Below, one piece after another: positions 39,908 to 49,008 of a DNA stretch of 64,000 bases (within the stretch, counting starts at the first letter, position 1; each line of letters starts with the position of its first letter). This DNA comes from Pseudonocardia sediminis (GTDB taxonomy: Bacteria > Actinomycetota > Actinomycetes > Mycobacteriales > Pseudonocardiaceae), in NCBI RefSeq assembly GCF_004217185.1, contig NZ_SHKL01000001.1, forward strand, positions 1,441,001-1,505,000. Direction: 5' to 3'. The notes below the pieces were generated by a model. The model saw nothing but the letters and a program-made list of their open reading frames with translations. It ran no database searches and was not told the origin of the DNA. Both the position numbers and the translations under genes were made by a program.

Positions 39908-41364
39908 CCCGCACACGGGTGCGGACCGGTCTCGTCGCCGGGCTGGTCGTCACCTGCCTCGGTGTCGCCGGGGTGTCGGTGGTGCACGCCGAGACCCCCG
40001 CCGAGGCGGCCGGACACAGCTGCGCGATCGTTCCGGAGCAGGAGTACCCGGCCGCCGCGCCGGGGGAGGTCGGGTTCGACCCGGCGAAGCTGCGCGCGGC
40101 GCTGGACTACGCGGCCGTCGACGGCTCGAGCACGGTGAAGGTGTTCCGCCACGGCTGCCTGGCCGGGCAGGGCTTCCGGGACGCCGCGCTGGAACGGGTG
40201 CCCGAGCTCAACGCCGGGCAGACCAAGGCCGTCGTCGCGATGGTCGCCGGGATCGTCGCCGACCGCGGCTGGGTCGACCTGGACGCCCCGATCGACGAGT
40301 ACCTGCAGCCGGACCTGGGCGACGCCGAGCACCGTTCCCGGACGCTGCGCCAGTTCCTGAACCTGACCTCCGGGGTGCAGGTCAACCACGTGCAGGGCCT
40401 GAACATGGTCGGCGACCAGTCGCGGGCGCGGGAGTACTTCTCCCAGCGCCTCGAGCACCCGGCCGGGGAGTACTACGAGTTCGACGAGACGACGCCGTCG
40501 GTCGTCGTGTACGTCCTGCAACGGATCATCGACGCCCACGAGCCGGGCCTGGACTTCCAGGACTTCACCCAGCGCGAGCTGTTCGACCCGCTGGGCATCC
40601 CGCGCAGCGCGTACTTCTGGCAGCGCGACCGCGCGGGCACCACCACCGGCTACTCGCAGCTGTGGCTCCGCGCGCTGGAGTACGGCCGCTTCGGCGAGAT
40701 GCTGCGCACCGGCGGCGAGCTCGGAGGGCGCCGGATCCTGTCACAGGGCTTCGTCGACGAGATGCGTACCGGGTCGGACGCGAACTGCGGGTTCGGGCTC
40801 TCGATGTGGCTCAACAGCTGCGAGCCGGGGCAGACGCAGGTCAACACCGACTACCCGTCGCGCCGCGAGTACCCGGGTGAGGCGTGGATCCGGAGCGCGC
40901 CGTCGGACATGTACTACTCGCTCGGGCTGGGCACGAACACGTTCGTCATCCCGAGCCTGGACATGGTCGTCACCCGCAGCGGCTACCAGGAGCTCGACAC
41001 CGTCCCGGGCGCGCTGCGCGGCGACCTGCACGGCGCGTTCCCGGGCAACGCGGGCGGCCCGGGGGAGCACGAGTTCTTCCGCCTGCTGATGGACGCCGTC
41101 ACCGACATGCCCGGCGACGTCCGGTCCACGATCCAGAACTCCGGGCCCTACGACCGGCCGGCCGACCTGGCCGTCGACGTGGACCCGTTCGTGAACCCGC
41201 CGGGCGCGGGCCTCGGCTCGGCCACCGGTCTCGGCCCGCAGGGCGGCGAGGGCTGCACGCCGCTGGGCTGCGAGGACGAGCCGAACGACGGGCTCGGGTG
41301 GGTCGGGCAGGTGCCCCGGGTGGTGCCGGGCGTGGCCGGCGCGGAGACTCGCCCGGGTGGTTGA
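39904..41364 (+). CDS. Paralogous secreted S12-like protein, also lacking catalytic Ser
   Basis: 486 residues with a signal peptide ending near VVHAE. It is clearly homologous to the preceding protein along its length (shared GIPRSAYFWQRDR against GVPRSAYFWQRDR, CEPG, FVIPSLDMVVTR). The SxxK site reads GQTK (105-108) and the YxN site FDE (193-195), a different set of losses from its neighbour. Two paired cysteines are kept in both (NCG...NSCEPG). A tandem duplication that keeps the fold but not the active site suggests a binding or structural job, perhaps as a heterodimer. Its stop region overlaps the aldolase start. Confidence 0.8.
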   Translation: MTRTRVRTGLVAGLVVTCLGVAGVSVVHAETPAEAAGHSCAIVPEQEYPAAAPGEVGFDPAKLRAALDYAAVDGSSTVKVFRHGCLAGQGFRDAALERVPELNAGQTKAVVAMVAGIVADRGWVDLDAPIDEYLQPDLGDAEHRSRTLRQFLNLTSGVQVNHVQGLNMVGDQSRAREYFSQRLEHPAGEYYEFDETTPSVVVYVLQRIIDAHEPGLDFQDFTQRELFDPLGIPRSAYFWQRDRAGTTTGYSQLWLRALEYGRFGEMLRTGGELGGRRILSQGFVDEMRTGSDANCGFGLSMWLNSCEPGQTQVNTDYPSRREYPGEAWIRSAPSDMYYSLGLGTNTFVIPSLDMVVTRSGYQELDTVPGALRGDLHGAFPGNAGGPGEHEFFRLLMDAVTDMPGDVRSTIQNSGPYDRPADLAVDVDPFVNPPGAGLGSATGLGPQGGEGCTPLGCEDEPNDGLGWVGQVPRVVPGVAGAETRPGG

Positions 41365-42106
41365 TCGTCTGCGCGCGGCGCTGGACCGGGGCGACCCGGC
41401 GATCGGGACCTGGTGCACGCTGCCCGGCACCTGGAGCGCCGAGGTGCTCGGTGCGGCCGGCTTCGACTGGGTCGTGGCCGACCTGCAGCACGGCGCCCCG
41501 ACCTGGGAGACGCTGCTGCCGGTCCTGCAGGCCGTCGAGCTGGGCGGGGCGGCGCCGGTCGTGCGCGTCGGGTGGAACGACCCGGCGTCGATCATGCGCG
41601 CGCTCGACCTCGGCGCGGCCGGGGTGATCGTCCCGATGGTCGACGACGCCGACGCGGCCGTTCGCGCCGCGCGGGCGTGCCGCTACCCGCCGGACGGGGA
41701 CCGCTCGTTCGGCCCGCTGCGGCGCCGGTTCCCCGACGTCGCGTCGGCGAACTCCGGGGTGCTCTGCCTGCCGATGATCGAGACGGCGGCCGGACTGGCG
41801 AACGCCGAGCAGATCGCCGGCGCCCCCGGCGTCGACGGCGTGTTCCTCGGCCCGGTCGACCTCGCGCTCGGCCTCGGGCTGGGCCTGGACCCGTCGATGC
41901 GCCACCCCGACGTCCTCGCCGCCGTCGACCGCTGCGTCGCCGCCACGCGCGCGCACGGGCGCGTCGTCGCCACGACGGCGTCGAGCACCGGGCACGCCCG
42001 CGACCTGATCGCCCGCGGCGTCGCCATGGTCACCGTCGGCAGCGACCGGAACTTCGTCGCCGCCGGCGCGGCCAGGGAGCTCGCGGCCCTGCAGAACGAC
42101 CGGTGA
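41357..42106 (+). CDS. HpcH/HpaI-family class II aldolase
   Basis: 249 residues from GTG. The family pattern is complete: GTWCTLPG near the start, FDWVVADLQHG (catalytic His-type segment), RALDLGAAGVIVPMVDDADA, then LPMIETAAGLANAEQIA and GVFLGPVDLALGLG holding the metal-binding Glu and Asp. It cleaves 4-hydroxy-2-oxo-acids to pyruvate and an aldehyde, or the reverse. It overlaps the end of the second S12-like gene by 8 bases, yet no functional link is obvious. The substrate may belong to the downstream catabolic genes. Confidence 0.88.
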   Translation: MVDRLRAALDRGDPAIGTWCTLPGTWSAEVLGAAGFDWVVADLQHGAPTWETLLPVLQAVELGGAAPVVRVGWNDPASIMRALDLGAAGVIVPMVDDADAAVRAARACRYPPDGDRSFGPLRRRFPDVASANSGVLCLPMIETAAGLANAEQIAGAPGVDGVFLGPVDLALGLGLGLDPSMRHPDVLAAVDRCVAATRAHGRVVATTASSTGHARDLIARGVAMVTVGSDRNFVAAGAARELAALQNDR

Positions 42107-42167
42107 TCGGCGGATCGGTCCCGATGGTGGCCACGGATGGCCTCGATCGGTACCGGACCGCCGATCA
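42104..42167. terminator. Inverted-repeat terminator region
   Basis: TGATCGGCGG (42104-42113, including the aldolase stop) pairs with CCGCCGATCA (42158-42167). Inner CCGAT/ATCGG arms could extend it. It lies between the convergent aldolase and SRPBCC genes. Confidence 0.55.
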
Positions 42168-42179
42168 TGTGCGGCGTCC

Positions 42180-42671
42180 TCAGCCCTCCGCCGCGGCCTT
42201 CTCCAGCTCGCGGGCGACGGCGTCGTGGTAGCCCTCGATGTTCGCGGCCTGGCAGCGCGCGATCAGCAGCGGCTCGGGGATCCGGGTCCCGCGCGGGACC
42301 TCGCAGTGCAGCGAGCGGTGGAACAGCGTCCCGCCGCCGGGCTGCGGGGTGAGGGTGTAGGAGATCGTGGTGATCCCGTCCAGGCCGCCGGTGCCGTCGG
42401 GCTGCTCGGCGATGCCGTTGACCTGCTGGAACACGAACTTCGACGGCCGCACCGCGGTGATCAACGTCCACGTCGAGCGGCACTCGAAGTCGCCGACCCG
42501 GATCTGCTCGGTCCAGGAGTCGCCGATCGAGAGCGGCAGCGTCATCCCGCTCGCCATCCCGGCACTGCCCTTGAACGTCTTGGGCCAGTTGTGCGGGTCG
42601 GAGACGAAGTCGTAGATCTCCTCCGGGGACTGGGTGAACACGGTCTCCGCGCTGGCGCCGAACTGGCCCAT
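42180..42671 (-). CDS. SRPBCC (START/Bet v1-fold) lipid-binding-type protein
   Basis: 163 residues from ATG with ribosome site GGAGTG. The start GQFGASAETVFTQSPEEIYDFVSDPHNWPKT is the usual opening of polyketide-cyclase/SRPBCC proteins, with alternating beta-strands and a long C-terminal helix (NIEGYHDAVARELEKA). The fold makes a hydrophobic pocket for sterols, terpenes or aromatic ligands. It is divergent from the P450 gene, with 54 bases between, so it probably shares regulation with the oxidation genes and could bind their substrate. Confidence 0.8.
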   Translation of the reverse strand: MGQFGASAETVFTQSPEEIYDFVSDPHNWPKTFKGSAGMASGMTLPLSIGDSWTEQIRVGDFECRSTWTLITAVRPSKFVFQQVNGIAEQPDGTGGLDGITTISYTLTPQPGGGTLFHRSLHCEVPRGTRIPEPLLIARCQAANIEGYHDAVARELEKAAAEG

Positions 42672-42725
42672 CGAGCACTCCTTCGTGATCTCTGCGTACC
42701 TGCGCGATGCTAACGTCCGGAACGG

Positions 42726-44027
42726 GTGACCGACCTGGGGCCGCACACCGGGAACGAGGCGCGACGGCGCGCGGAGGCGATCTTGACGACATCGTTGGTG
42801 GAGTCCTACGACCCCTTCTCGCCCGCGGTGATGGCGAACCCGCTGCCGTTCTACAAGGCGCTGCGCGACCACGACCCGGTGCACTACCTCCCCGAGTACG
42901 ACACGTTCGCGGTCTCCCGGTTCGACGACGTCTGGAACACCCTCGGCGACGTCTCCGGCGCGTTCCTGTCCAGCGAGTCGAGCCTGCCGCTGCCCTCGAC
43001 CCTGCGCACCCACAACGACGGCCCGGTGCCGGACCCGCCGACCGAGCCGATGGGCAGCTCGAACATGTTCGGCTCCCCGGTCTACGAGCGGTTCCGGCAC
43101 GCCACCGGCCGACCGCTGCGCCCGGGCGGCGTGGGCCGGCTGACCGGGTGGATCCACGACCGCGCCCGGACCCGCCTGCGTGAGCTGCTCGACCGCGGCG
43201 AGCCGTTCGACCTGGCCCAGGACTACGGCGGGCACGTCGCCGCGGGGGCGGTCTGCCGCCTGATGGGCCTGCCGACCGAGCTGGCCGCCGACGTCCTCAA
43301 CGTCGTCAACTCCTCGACCGGCACGCACCTGACCGAGGGCGGCCTGGACAAGGTGACGCTGTTCCGCCGGTCGATGGAGATCCTCTCCCCGCAGGTGGCG
43401 AAGGCCCGGGCGGACGCCGACGCGCGCAGCCCGATGGTCGGCGGCCTGCTGGACATGGACTTCGCCGGGCGCGAGCTGACCGACGACGAGATCGCCGTCA
43501 ACCTGGTGTGCGTGTTCGTCGGCGGCACCGAGACCGTGCCGAAGGTCGCCGCGCACGGGCTGTGGGAGCTGGCGAAGGACCCGGCGCAGCTGGCCGCGGT
43601 CCGCGCCGACCTCGCCGCGAACGCGGTGACGGCCCGCGACGAGGCCATCCGCTACTGCGCGCCGGCCCAGTGGTTCCTGCGCACCGCCCGCGAGCCCGCC
43701 GAGATCGCCGGGACCCCGGTCCGCCCCGGGCAGCGCGTGATGGCGCTGGTCGCCTCCGCCGCCCGCGACGAGCGCGAGTTCGACGCCCCCGACGAGTTCC
43801 GCTGGGACCGCACGATCGCGCGCAGCCTGTCGTTCGGCCGCGGGCAGCACTTCTGCATCGGCGTGCACCTGGCGAAGCTGGAGGTGGCGGTGCTGATCGA
43901 GGAGTTCCTCGCCGGGGTGTCGGACTACGAGATCGACGCCGACGCCGCCGTCCGGCACCCGTCGAGCTTCCAGTGGGGATGGAACGTCGTCCCGGTCCGC
44001 GCGAGCGCGGCCCGAGCCGGGGCCTGA
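42726..44027 (+). CDS. Cytochrome P450
   Basis: 433 residues from GTG. The heme-ligand motif is SFGRGQHFCIGVHLAKLE, the K-helix ExxR is in DEAIRYCAP, and the I-helix reads CVFVGGTETVPK. In that helix GGTET replaces the more usual AGxDT, keeping an acid and Thr next to oxygen. It would hydroxylate a hydrophobic substrate. It is followed one base later by a zinc-type dehydrogenase, and two further oxidation enzymes are downstream. No ferredoxin gene is adjacent, so redox partners must come from elsewhere. Confidence 0.92.
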   Translation: MTDLGPHTGNEARRRAEAILTTSLVESYDPFSPAVMANPLPFYKALRDHDPVHYLPEYDTFAVSRFDDVWNTLGDVSGAFLSSESSLPLPSTLRTHNDGPVPDPPTEPMGSSNMFGSPVYERFRHATGRPLRPGGVGRLTGWIHDRARTRLRELLDRGEPFDLAQDYGGHVAAGAVCRLMGLPTELAADVLNVVNSSTGTHLTEGGLDKVTLFRRSMEILSPQVAKARADADARSPMVGGLLDMDFAGRELTDDEIAVNLVCVFVGGTETVPKVAAHGLWELAKDPAQLAAVRADLAANAVTARDEAIRYCAPAQWFLRTAREPAEIAGTPVRPGQRVMALVASAARDEREFDAPDEFRWDRTIARSLSFGRGQHFCIGVHLAKLEVAVLIEEFLAGVSDYEIDADAAVRHPSSFQWGWNVVPVRASAARAGA

Positions 44028-44028
44028 C

Positions 44029-44997
44029 GTGTGGGCCCAGCGTCTCGTCGCGCCGCAGCGCTTCGCCGCCTGCGAGACCCCGGCACCGTCCGCGGATGCG
44101 CTGGCTCCCGGGCAGGTGCTCCTCGACGTGGCGGCCGGGGGAGTGTGCGGCAGCGACCTGCCGTTCTTCCGCGGCGCGGCCGCACCGGACACCGCCGGAG
44201 CACGCGCCGGTTTCGGTGACCCCGGTTTCCCGATGCACGAGGTCGCGGGCCGGGTGCTCGCCTCGCGGCACCCGGAGATCGCGGTCGGCGACGACGTCGT
44301 CGGCTGGGCGTCGGGGTTCGACGGCATCGCCGAGCTGGCCGTCTGCGCCGGGGACGGGCTGCACCGCCACCGCGCCGACGTCGCCCCGGAGACCGCGGTG
44401 CTGCTGCAGCCGCTGGCGTGCGTGCTCTACGCGGTCGAGCAGGTCCGCCCGCTCGCCGGTCTCTCGGTGGCGGTGATCGGGCAGGGGCCGATCGGGCTGC
44501 TGTTCAGCCACGTCGCGAAGGCCGCCGGGGCGGCCCGCGTCGTCGGTGTCGACCGGGTGGACCGCTCCGACCTGGGTCCCGCGTTCGGGGTCGACGAGGT
44601 CGTGCACGCCTCGTCGGACGCGTGGGCGCTCGACCTGCCGGCCGGCGAGCGTCCGGAGGTGGTGTTCGAGGCGATCGGGCACCAGAGCGCGACGCTGAAC
44701 CACGCCGTCGACGCCGTCGGGTTCGGCGGGGAGATCTTCTACTTTGGCGTCGCCGACGAGACGAGCTACCCGTTCGCGATGCGCTCGTTCCTGCGCAAGA
44801 ACCTCACCCTGCGCTCCGGGGTCACGCTGGAACGGCGCCGCGTCCTCGCCGCCGCCGACGAGTACCTGGTGCGGCACCCGTCGCTGGCGCGGGACTACGT
44901 CACCCACGTCGTCCCCGCCGACGACGCCCAGAAGGCGTTCGACCTCGCGGTCGCCCCGGCCGGCGGCCAGGCCAAGATCGTGCTGTCGATGCGCTGA
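44029..44997 (+). CDS. Medium-chain (zinc-type) dehydrogenase
   Basis: 322 residues from GTG, one base after the P450 stop. The catalytic zinc ligand region is GGVCGSDLPFFRG, followed by FPMHEVAGRV. The NAD(P) Rossmann motif is VAVIGQGPIGLLFSHVAKAAG. It lacks the four-cysteine structural zinc lobe of classical ADHs and is shorter than average (about 345). It probably oxidises the alcohol made by the P450. It could equally act on a sugar-alcohol-like substrate. Coupled expression with the P450 is clear from spacing. Confidence 0.85.
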   Translation: MWAQRLVAPQRFAACETPAPSADALAPGQVLLDVAAGGVCGSDLPFFRGAAAPDTAGARAGFGDPGFPMHEVAGRVLASRHPEIAVGDDVVGWASGFDGIAELAVCAGDGLHRHRADVAPETAVLLQPLACVLYAVEQVRPLAGLSVAVIGQGPIGLLFSHVAKAAGAARVVGVDRVDRSDLGPAFGVDEVVHASSDAWALDLPAGERPEVVFEAIGHQSATLNHAVDAVGFGGEIFYFGVADETSYPFAMRSFLRKNLTLRSGVTLERRRVLAAADEYLVRHPSLARDYVTHVVPADDAQKAFDLAVAPAGGQAKIVLSMR

Positions 44998-45127
44998 GGC
45001 GGCGCGTACGTAGTTCCCGTCCTTGGCGCGCGCCGCGCCGGTGGCTCTACTGGCCCCGAGCGGGCGGCGAGCCGCCACCCGCTCCGGTCGGCCCGGCGCG
45101 CCGGGCCCGGAGACTGCGGGAGCGGAC

Positions 45128-46183
45128 ATGGCAGTGGACCAGGACAAGGTGATGGAGCTCCTGCACCGGTTCGTCGGTGACCTCGGGGCGACGGTGTCGG
45201 CCGGCGGGATCGTCACCGGGCACCGGCTGGGGCTGTTCCGGGCGCTGGCCGAGGGCCCGGCCACGCCGGAGGAGCTGGCCGGGCGGACCTCGACCGACGC
45301 CCGCTACATCACCGAGTGGCTGCGCAGCCAGGCCGCCGGCGGCTACGTCACCCACGACGCCGCGACGGAGTCGTACTCGCTGACCGAGGAGCAGGCCTTC
45401 GCGCTCGCCGACCCCGACGGCCCGCTCTACCTGCCGGGCGCGTTCGTGCTGGCCCTGGGCACGCTGCGCGCGGAGCCGCGGATCACCGAGGCGTTCCGCA
45501 CCGGCGCCGGGATGGGCTGGCACGAGCAGCACGCCGACGTGTTCGACGGCTGCGACATGTTCTTCCGCCCCGGCTACCTGGCCAACCTCGTCCCGGCCTG
45601 GATCCCGGCGCTGGACGGCGTCGAGGCGAAGCTGACCGGGGGCGGACGGGTGGCCGACGTCGGGTGCGGGCACGGGGCGTCGACGACGCTTCTCGCCGGG
45701 GCGTTCCCGCGCACCCGGGTGTCCGGCTCGGACTACCACTCGGCCTCGATCGACCGGGCCCGCAAGCGCACCGCCGAGGCCGGGCTCTCCGACCGCACGT
45801 CGTTCGAGGTGGCCACCGCGGCCACGTTCGGCGGATCCGGCTACGACCTGGTGACCACGTTCGACTCCCTGCACGACATGGGCGACCCGCTCGCCGCGGC
45901 CCGCCACATCCGGGAGGCGGTCGCCGACGACGGCACCTGGCTGATCGTCGAGCCGATCGCCGGGGACACGGTCGCCGAGAACCTCAACCCGGTCGGCCGG
46001 GTGTACTACTCGTTCTCCAGCTACCTGTGCGTACCCAACGCCAAGTCGCAGGGCGGGACACACACCCTCGGCGCGCAGGCCGGCGAGGCCGCGATCCGCG
46101 AGATCGCGACCGAGGCCGGGTTCGGCAGGTTCCGCCGCGCGGCCGAGACGCCGTTCAACGCCGTCTACGAGGCCCGCCCCTGA
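45128..46183 (+). CDS. SAM-dependent methyltransferase with winged-helix N-terminus
   Basis: 351 residues from the ATG at 45128, which follows a GGGAG site; the frame is open 35 codons earlier but with biased low-complexity sequence. Residues 20-90 form a winged helix (HRLGLFRALAEGPATPEELAGRT), as in dimerising O-methyltransferases and the Rv2258c type. The catalytic domain has GRVADVGCGHGASTTLLA and VVEP-like LIVEPIAGDTVAENL. The target is unknown. It lies between the dehydrogenase and the NDMA-dependent ADH, in the same direction but with its own upstream gap of 130 bases. Confidence 0.8.
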   Translation: MAVDQDKVMELLHRFVGDLGATVSAGGIVTGHRLGLFRALAEGPATPEELAGRTSTDARYITEWLRSQAAGGYVTHDAATESYSLTEEQAFALADPDGPLYLPGAFVLALGTLRAEPRITEAFRTGAGMGWHEQHADVFDGCDMFFRPGYLANLVPAWIPALDGVEAKLTGGGRVADVGCGHGASTTLLAGAFPRTRVSGSDYHSASIDRARKRTAEAGLSDRTSFEVATAATFGGSGYDLVTTFDSLHDMGDPLAAARHIREAVADDGTWLIVEPIAGDTVAENLNPVGRVYYSFSSYLCVPNAKSQGGTHTLGAQAGEAAIREIATEAGFGRFRRAAETPFNAVYEARP

Positions 46184-46276
46184 ACGCCTGTTCCGACCGC
46201 CCGGCCATGATCGCTTGACGCCCCTCCCGACGAGGTGATTCGGTCAACCGTCACCTCGACGTGGAGGAAGTAGTCA

Positions 46277-47404
46277 ATGCAGACGCGCGGCGCCGTCATC
46301 CGTCAGGCCCCCGGTACCTACGAGGTCACGGACCTGGAGGTGGACGCCCCCGAGCCGGGCGAGATCCGGGTCCGGGTGCAGGCCGCGGGCCTGTGCCACT
46401 CCGACGACCACGTCGCGACCGGTGACCTGCCGGTGGCGGTCTACCCGTTCGCCGGCGGGCACGAGGGCGCCGGGATCGTCACCGACGCGCCGCCGAACCA
46501 CAAGAACATCCGCGAGGGCGACCACGTGGTGTTCTCGTTCGTCTCCTCCTGCGGGCACTGCCGCTTCTGCTCGATCGGCAAGCACAACTTCTGCGACCTC
46601 GGCGCCGGGGCGCTGCGCGGCGCGCGGATCTCCGACCCGACATCGTTCCGGCTCAAGCTCGCCGAGAACGGCGCGCCGGTCGGGCAGATGGCCGGCGTGT
46701 CGACGTTCTGCGAGGACTCGGTCGTCTCCGTCGACTCCGTGGTGAAGATCGAGAAGGACCTGCCGTTCCCGGAGATGGCGCTGCTGAGCTGCGGCGTCGG
46801 CACGGGCTGGGGCTCCGCGGTCAACGACGCCGAGGTCGCACCCGGTGACGTCGTGATCGTGATGGGCATCGGAGGCGTCGGGATCAACGCCGTGCAGGGC
46901 GCCGCGCACGCCGGGGCGACGCGGATCATCGCCTGCGACCCGGTGGCGTTCAAGCGCGAGTCGGCGATGCAGCTCGGTGCGACCCACGCCGTCGCGACGA
47001 TGGCCGAGGCGGACGAGCTGGCCCGTCAGGACACCAACGGCCAGGGCGCCGACGCCACGATCGTCACCGTCGGCGTCACCGGGCCCGAGCACGTCGGCGA
47101 GGCGCTCGCGACCGTGCGCAAGGCCGGGACCTGCGTCGTCACCGGCGTCGGGAACATGACGCGGATCGGCGCGGACATCCCGCTGAGCCAGCTCACGCTC
47201 TACGGCAAGCGCCTGCAGGGCACGTTGTTCGGCTCGTCGAACCCGAACTACGACATCCAGCGCCAGATCCGGATGTTCCGCGCCGGGCAGCTCAAGCTCT
47301 CCGAGCTGATCACCACGCGGTACTCGCTCGACGAGATCGCGACGGGCTACGAGGACATGCACGCCGGGCGCAACCTGCGCGGCGTCGTGGTGCACTCCCG
47401 GTGA
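46277..47404 (+). CDS. NDMA-dependent alcohol dehydrogenase
   Basis: 375 residues with ribosome site GGAGGAAG. Catalytic zinc ligands lie in AAGLCHSDDHVATGDL and GGHEGAGIV. The structural-zinc cysteines are SSCGHCRFCSIGKHNFC. The cofactor fold is VIVMGIGGVGINAVQGAAHAG. The length and sequence match the NDMA-dependent class found in mycobacteria and relatives, which uses a tightly bound nicotinamide and an external, possibly mycofactocin-linked, electron acceptor. It overlaps the BVMO start by 4 bases, so alcohol-to-ketone and ketone-to-ester steps are coupled. Confidence 0.9.
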   Translation: MQTRGAVIRQAPGTYEVTDLEVDAPEPGEIRVRVQAAGLCHSDDHVATGDLPVAVYPFAGGHEGAGIVTDAPPNHKNIREGDHVVFSFVSSCGHCRFCSIGKHNFCDLGAGALRGARISDPTSFRLKLAENGAPVGQMAGVSTFCEDSVVSVDSVVKIEKDLPFPEMALLSCGVGTGWGSAVNDAEVAPGDVVIVMGIGGVGINAVQGAAHAGATRIIACDPVAFKRESAMQLGATHAVATMAEADELARQDTNGQGADATIVTVGVTGPEHVGEALATVRKAGTCVVTGVGNMTRIGADIPLSQLTLYGKRLQGTLFGSSNPNYDIQRQIRMFRAGQLKLSELITTRYSLDEIATGYEDMHAGRNLRGVVVHSR

Positions 47405-49008
47405 GCGCCGACGTGACCGAGCAGGTCGACGCCGTGATCGTCGGGGCCGGGTTCGCCGGGATGTACCAGCTGCTGCGGCTGCGCGAGGCCGGCCTGTCCA
47501 CCCGCGTGTTCGACGCGGCCGGAGACGTCGGCGGCACCTGGTACTGGAACCGCTACCCCGGGGCCCGCTGCGACGTCGAGTCGATGGCCTACTCCTACTC
47601 GTTCTCCCCGGAGCTCGAGCAGGAGTGGACCTGGACCTCGCGCTACGCCGACCAGCCCGAGATCCTGTCCTACCTGAACCACGTCGCGGACCGCTTCGAC
47701 CTGCGCCGCGACATCACGTTCTCGACCTCGGTGCTGTCGGCCCACTACGACGAGGCCGCCGCGCGGTGGACCGTCGTCACCGACGGCGGGGAGACCGTCT
47801 CCGCGCAGTTCCTGATCATGGCGACGGGCTGCCTGTCGATGTCCAAGGCGCCGGAGGTGCCGGGGGAGGAGCGCTTCGGCGGGGTCGTCGCGCACACCGG
47901 GCACTGGCCGCACGAGGGTGTCGACGTCGCGGGCAAGAGGGTCGCGGTGATCGGCACCGGCTCGTCGGGCATCCAGTCGATCCCGATCCTCGCCGCGTCC
48001 GCGGCCGAGGTGACGGTGTTCCAGCGGACCCCCAACTTCTCCATGCCCGCCCGCAACCGCCCGCTCGACGACGGCGAGATCGCGGAGCGCAAGGCGGCCT
48101 ACCCGGAGTACCGCGCCGCGGCCCGCGCGTCCGGCTTCGGCATCCCCACGGTGCCGGCGACGCAGTCGGCGTTCGACGTCGACGACGCCGAGCGTGCCGC
48201 CCGCTACCAGGCGGCGTGGGAGAAGGGCGTCCTCGTCGCCGTCGGCGGGGCGTTCACCGACGTCCGCACAGACGTCGCGGCCAACGACACCGCGGCCGAG
48301 TTCGTCCGGAGCAAGATCCGCGAGACGGTCACCGACCCGGCCACGGCCGAGACGCTGTCCCCGCGCACCTACCCGTTCGGCACGAAGCGCCCCTGCCTGG
48401 ACTCCGGCTACTACGAGACGTTCAACCGCGAGAACGTGCACCTGGTCGACCTGCGCGCCACGCCGTTGCAGGAGATCACCGAGGACGGTGTCCGCACCTC
48501 CGAGGCCGACCACGGCTGCGACGTGATCGTGTTCGCGACCGGTTTCGACGCCATGACCGGCGCGCTGAACGCGATCGACATCCGCGGCCGCGACGGGCTC
48601 GCGCTGACGAACAAGTGGAGCGAGGGCCCGCGCACCTATCTCGGTCTGGCCGTCGCCGGGTTCCCGAACCTGTTCACCATCACCGGCCCGGGCAGCCCGT
48701 CGGTGCTGTCGAACATGGTCGTCTCGATCGAGCAGCACGTGGACTGGGTGACCGACGCGGTCCTGGCCGTGCGCGGCCGTGGGCTCTCCACGATCGAGGC
48801 GGAAGCCCGTGCCGAGGGCGAGTGGGTCGCCCACGTCGAGGCCGTCGGGAACATGACGCTCTTCCCGCAGGCCGACTCCTGGTACATGGGGGCGAACGTG
48901 CCCGGCAAACCGCGGGTGTTCATGGCCTACGTCGGCGGTGTGGGGCCATACCGGCAGCGGTGCGACGACGTCGCGGCGAAGGACTACGAGGGGTTCGCGC
49001 TGGCCTGA
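47401..49008 (+). CDS. Baeyer-Villiger monooxygenase
   Basis: 535 residues from GTG. The N-terminal FAD motif is AVIVGAGFAGMYQLLRLREAG, the BVMO fingerprint FxGxxxHxxxWP is FGGVVAHTGHWP, and the NADPH motif is VAVIGTGSSGIQSIP. Length is as in cyclohexanone monooxygenase. It inserts oxygen into a ketone to give an ester or lactone. With the upstream ADH it completes a P450-ADH-BVMO route that would open or cleave a terpenoid, steroid-like or alicyclic skeleton. It overlaps the convergent TetR gene by 25 bases. Confidence 0.92.
   Translation: MSADVTEQVDAVIVGAGFAGMYQLLRLREAGLSTRVFDAAGDVGGTWYWNRYPGARCDVESMAYSYSFSPELEQEWTWTSRYADQPEILSYLNHVADRFDLRRDITFSTSVLSAHYDEAAARWTVVTDGGETVSAQFLIMATGCLSMSKAPEVPGEERFGGVVAHTGHWPHEGVDVAGKRVAVIGTGSSGIQSIPILAASAAEVTVFQRTPNFSMPARNRPLDDGEIAERKAAYPEYRAAARASGFGIPTVPATQSAFDVDDAERAARYQAAWEKGVLVAVGGAFTDVRTDVAANDTAAEFVRSKIRETVTDPATAETLSPRTYPFGTKRPCLDSGYYETFNRENVHLVDLRATPLQEITEDGVRTSEADHGCDVIVFATGFDAMTGALNAIDIRGRDGLALTNKWSEGPRTYLGLAVAGFPNLFTITGPGSPSVLSNMVVSIEQHVDWVTDAVLAVRGRGLSTIEAEARAEGEWVAHVEAVGNMTLFPQADSWYMGANVPGKPRVFMAYVGGVGPYRQRCDDVAAKDYEGFALA

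Noticed and set aside
38423..41364. Annotation of the tandem proteins as active beta-lactamases or 6-aminohexanoate hydrolases.
   Set aside because: Both lack the SxxK serine and the YxN motif, so an active-hydrolase label would mislead.
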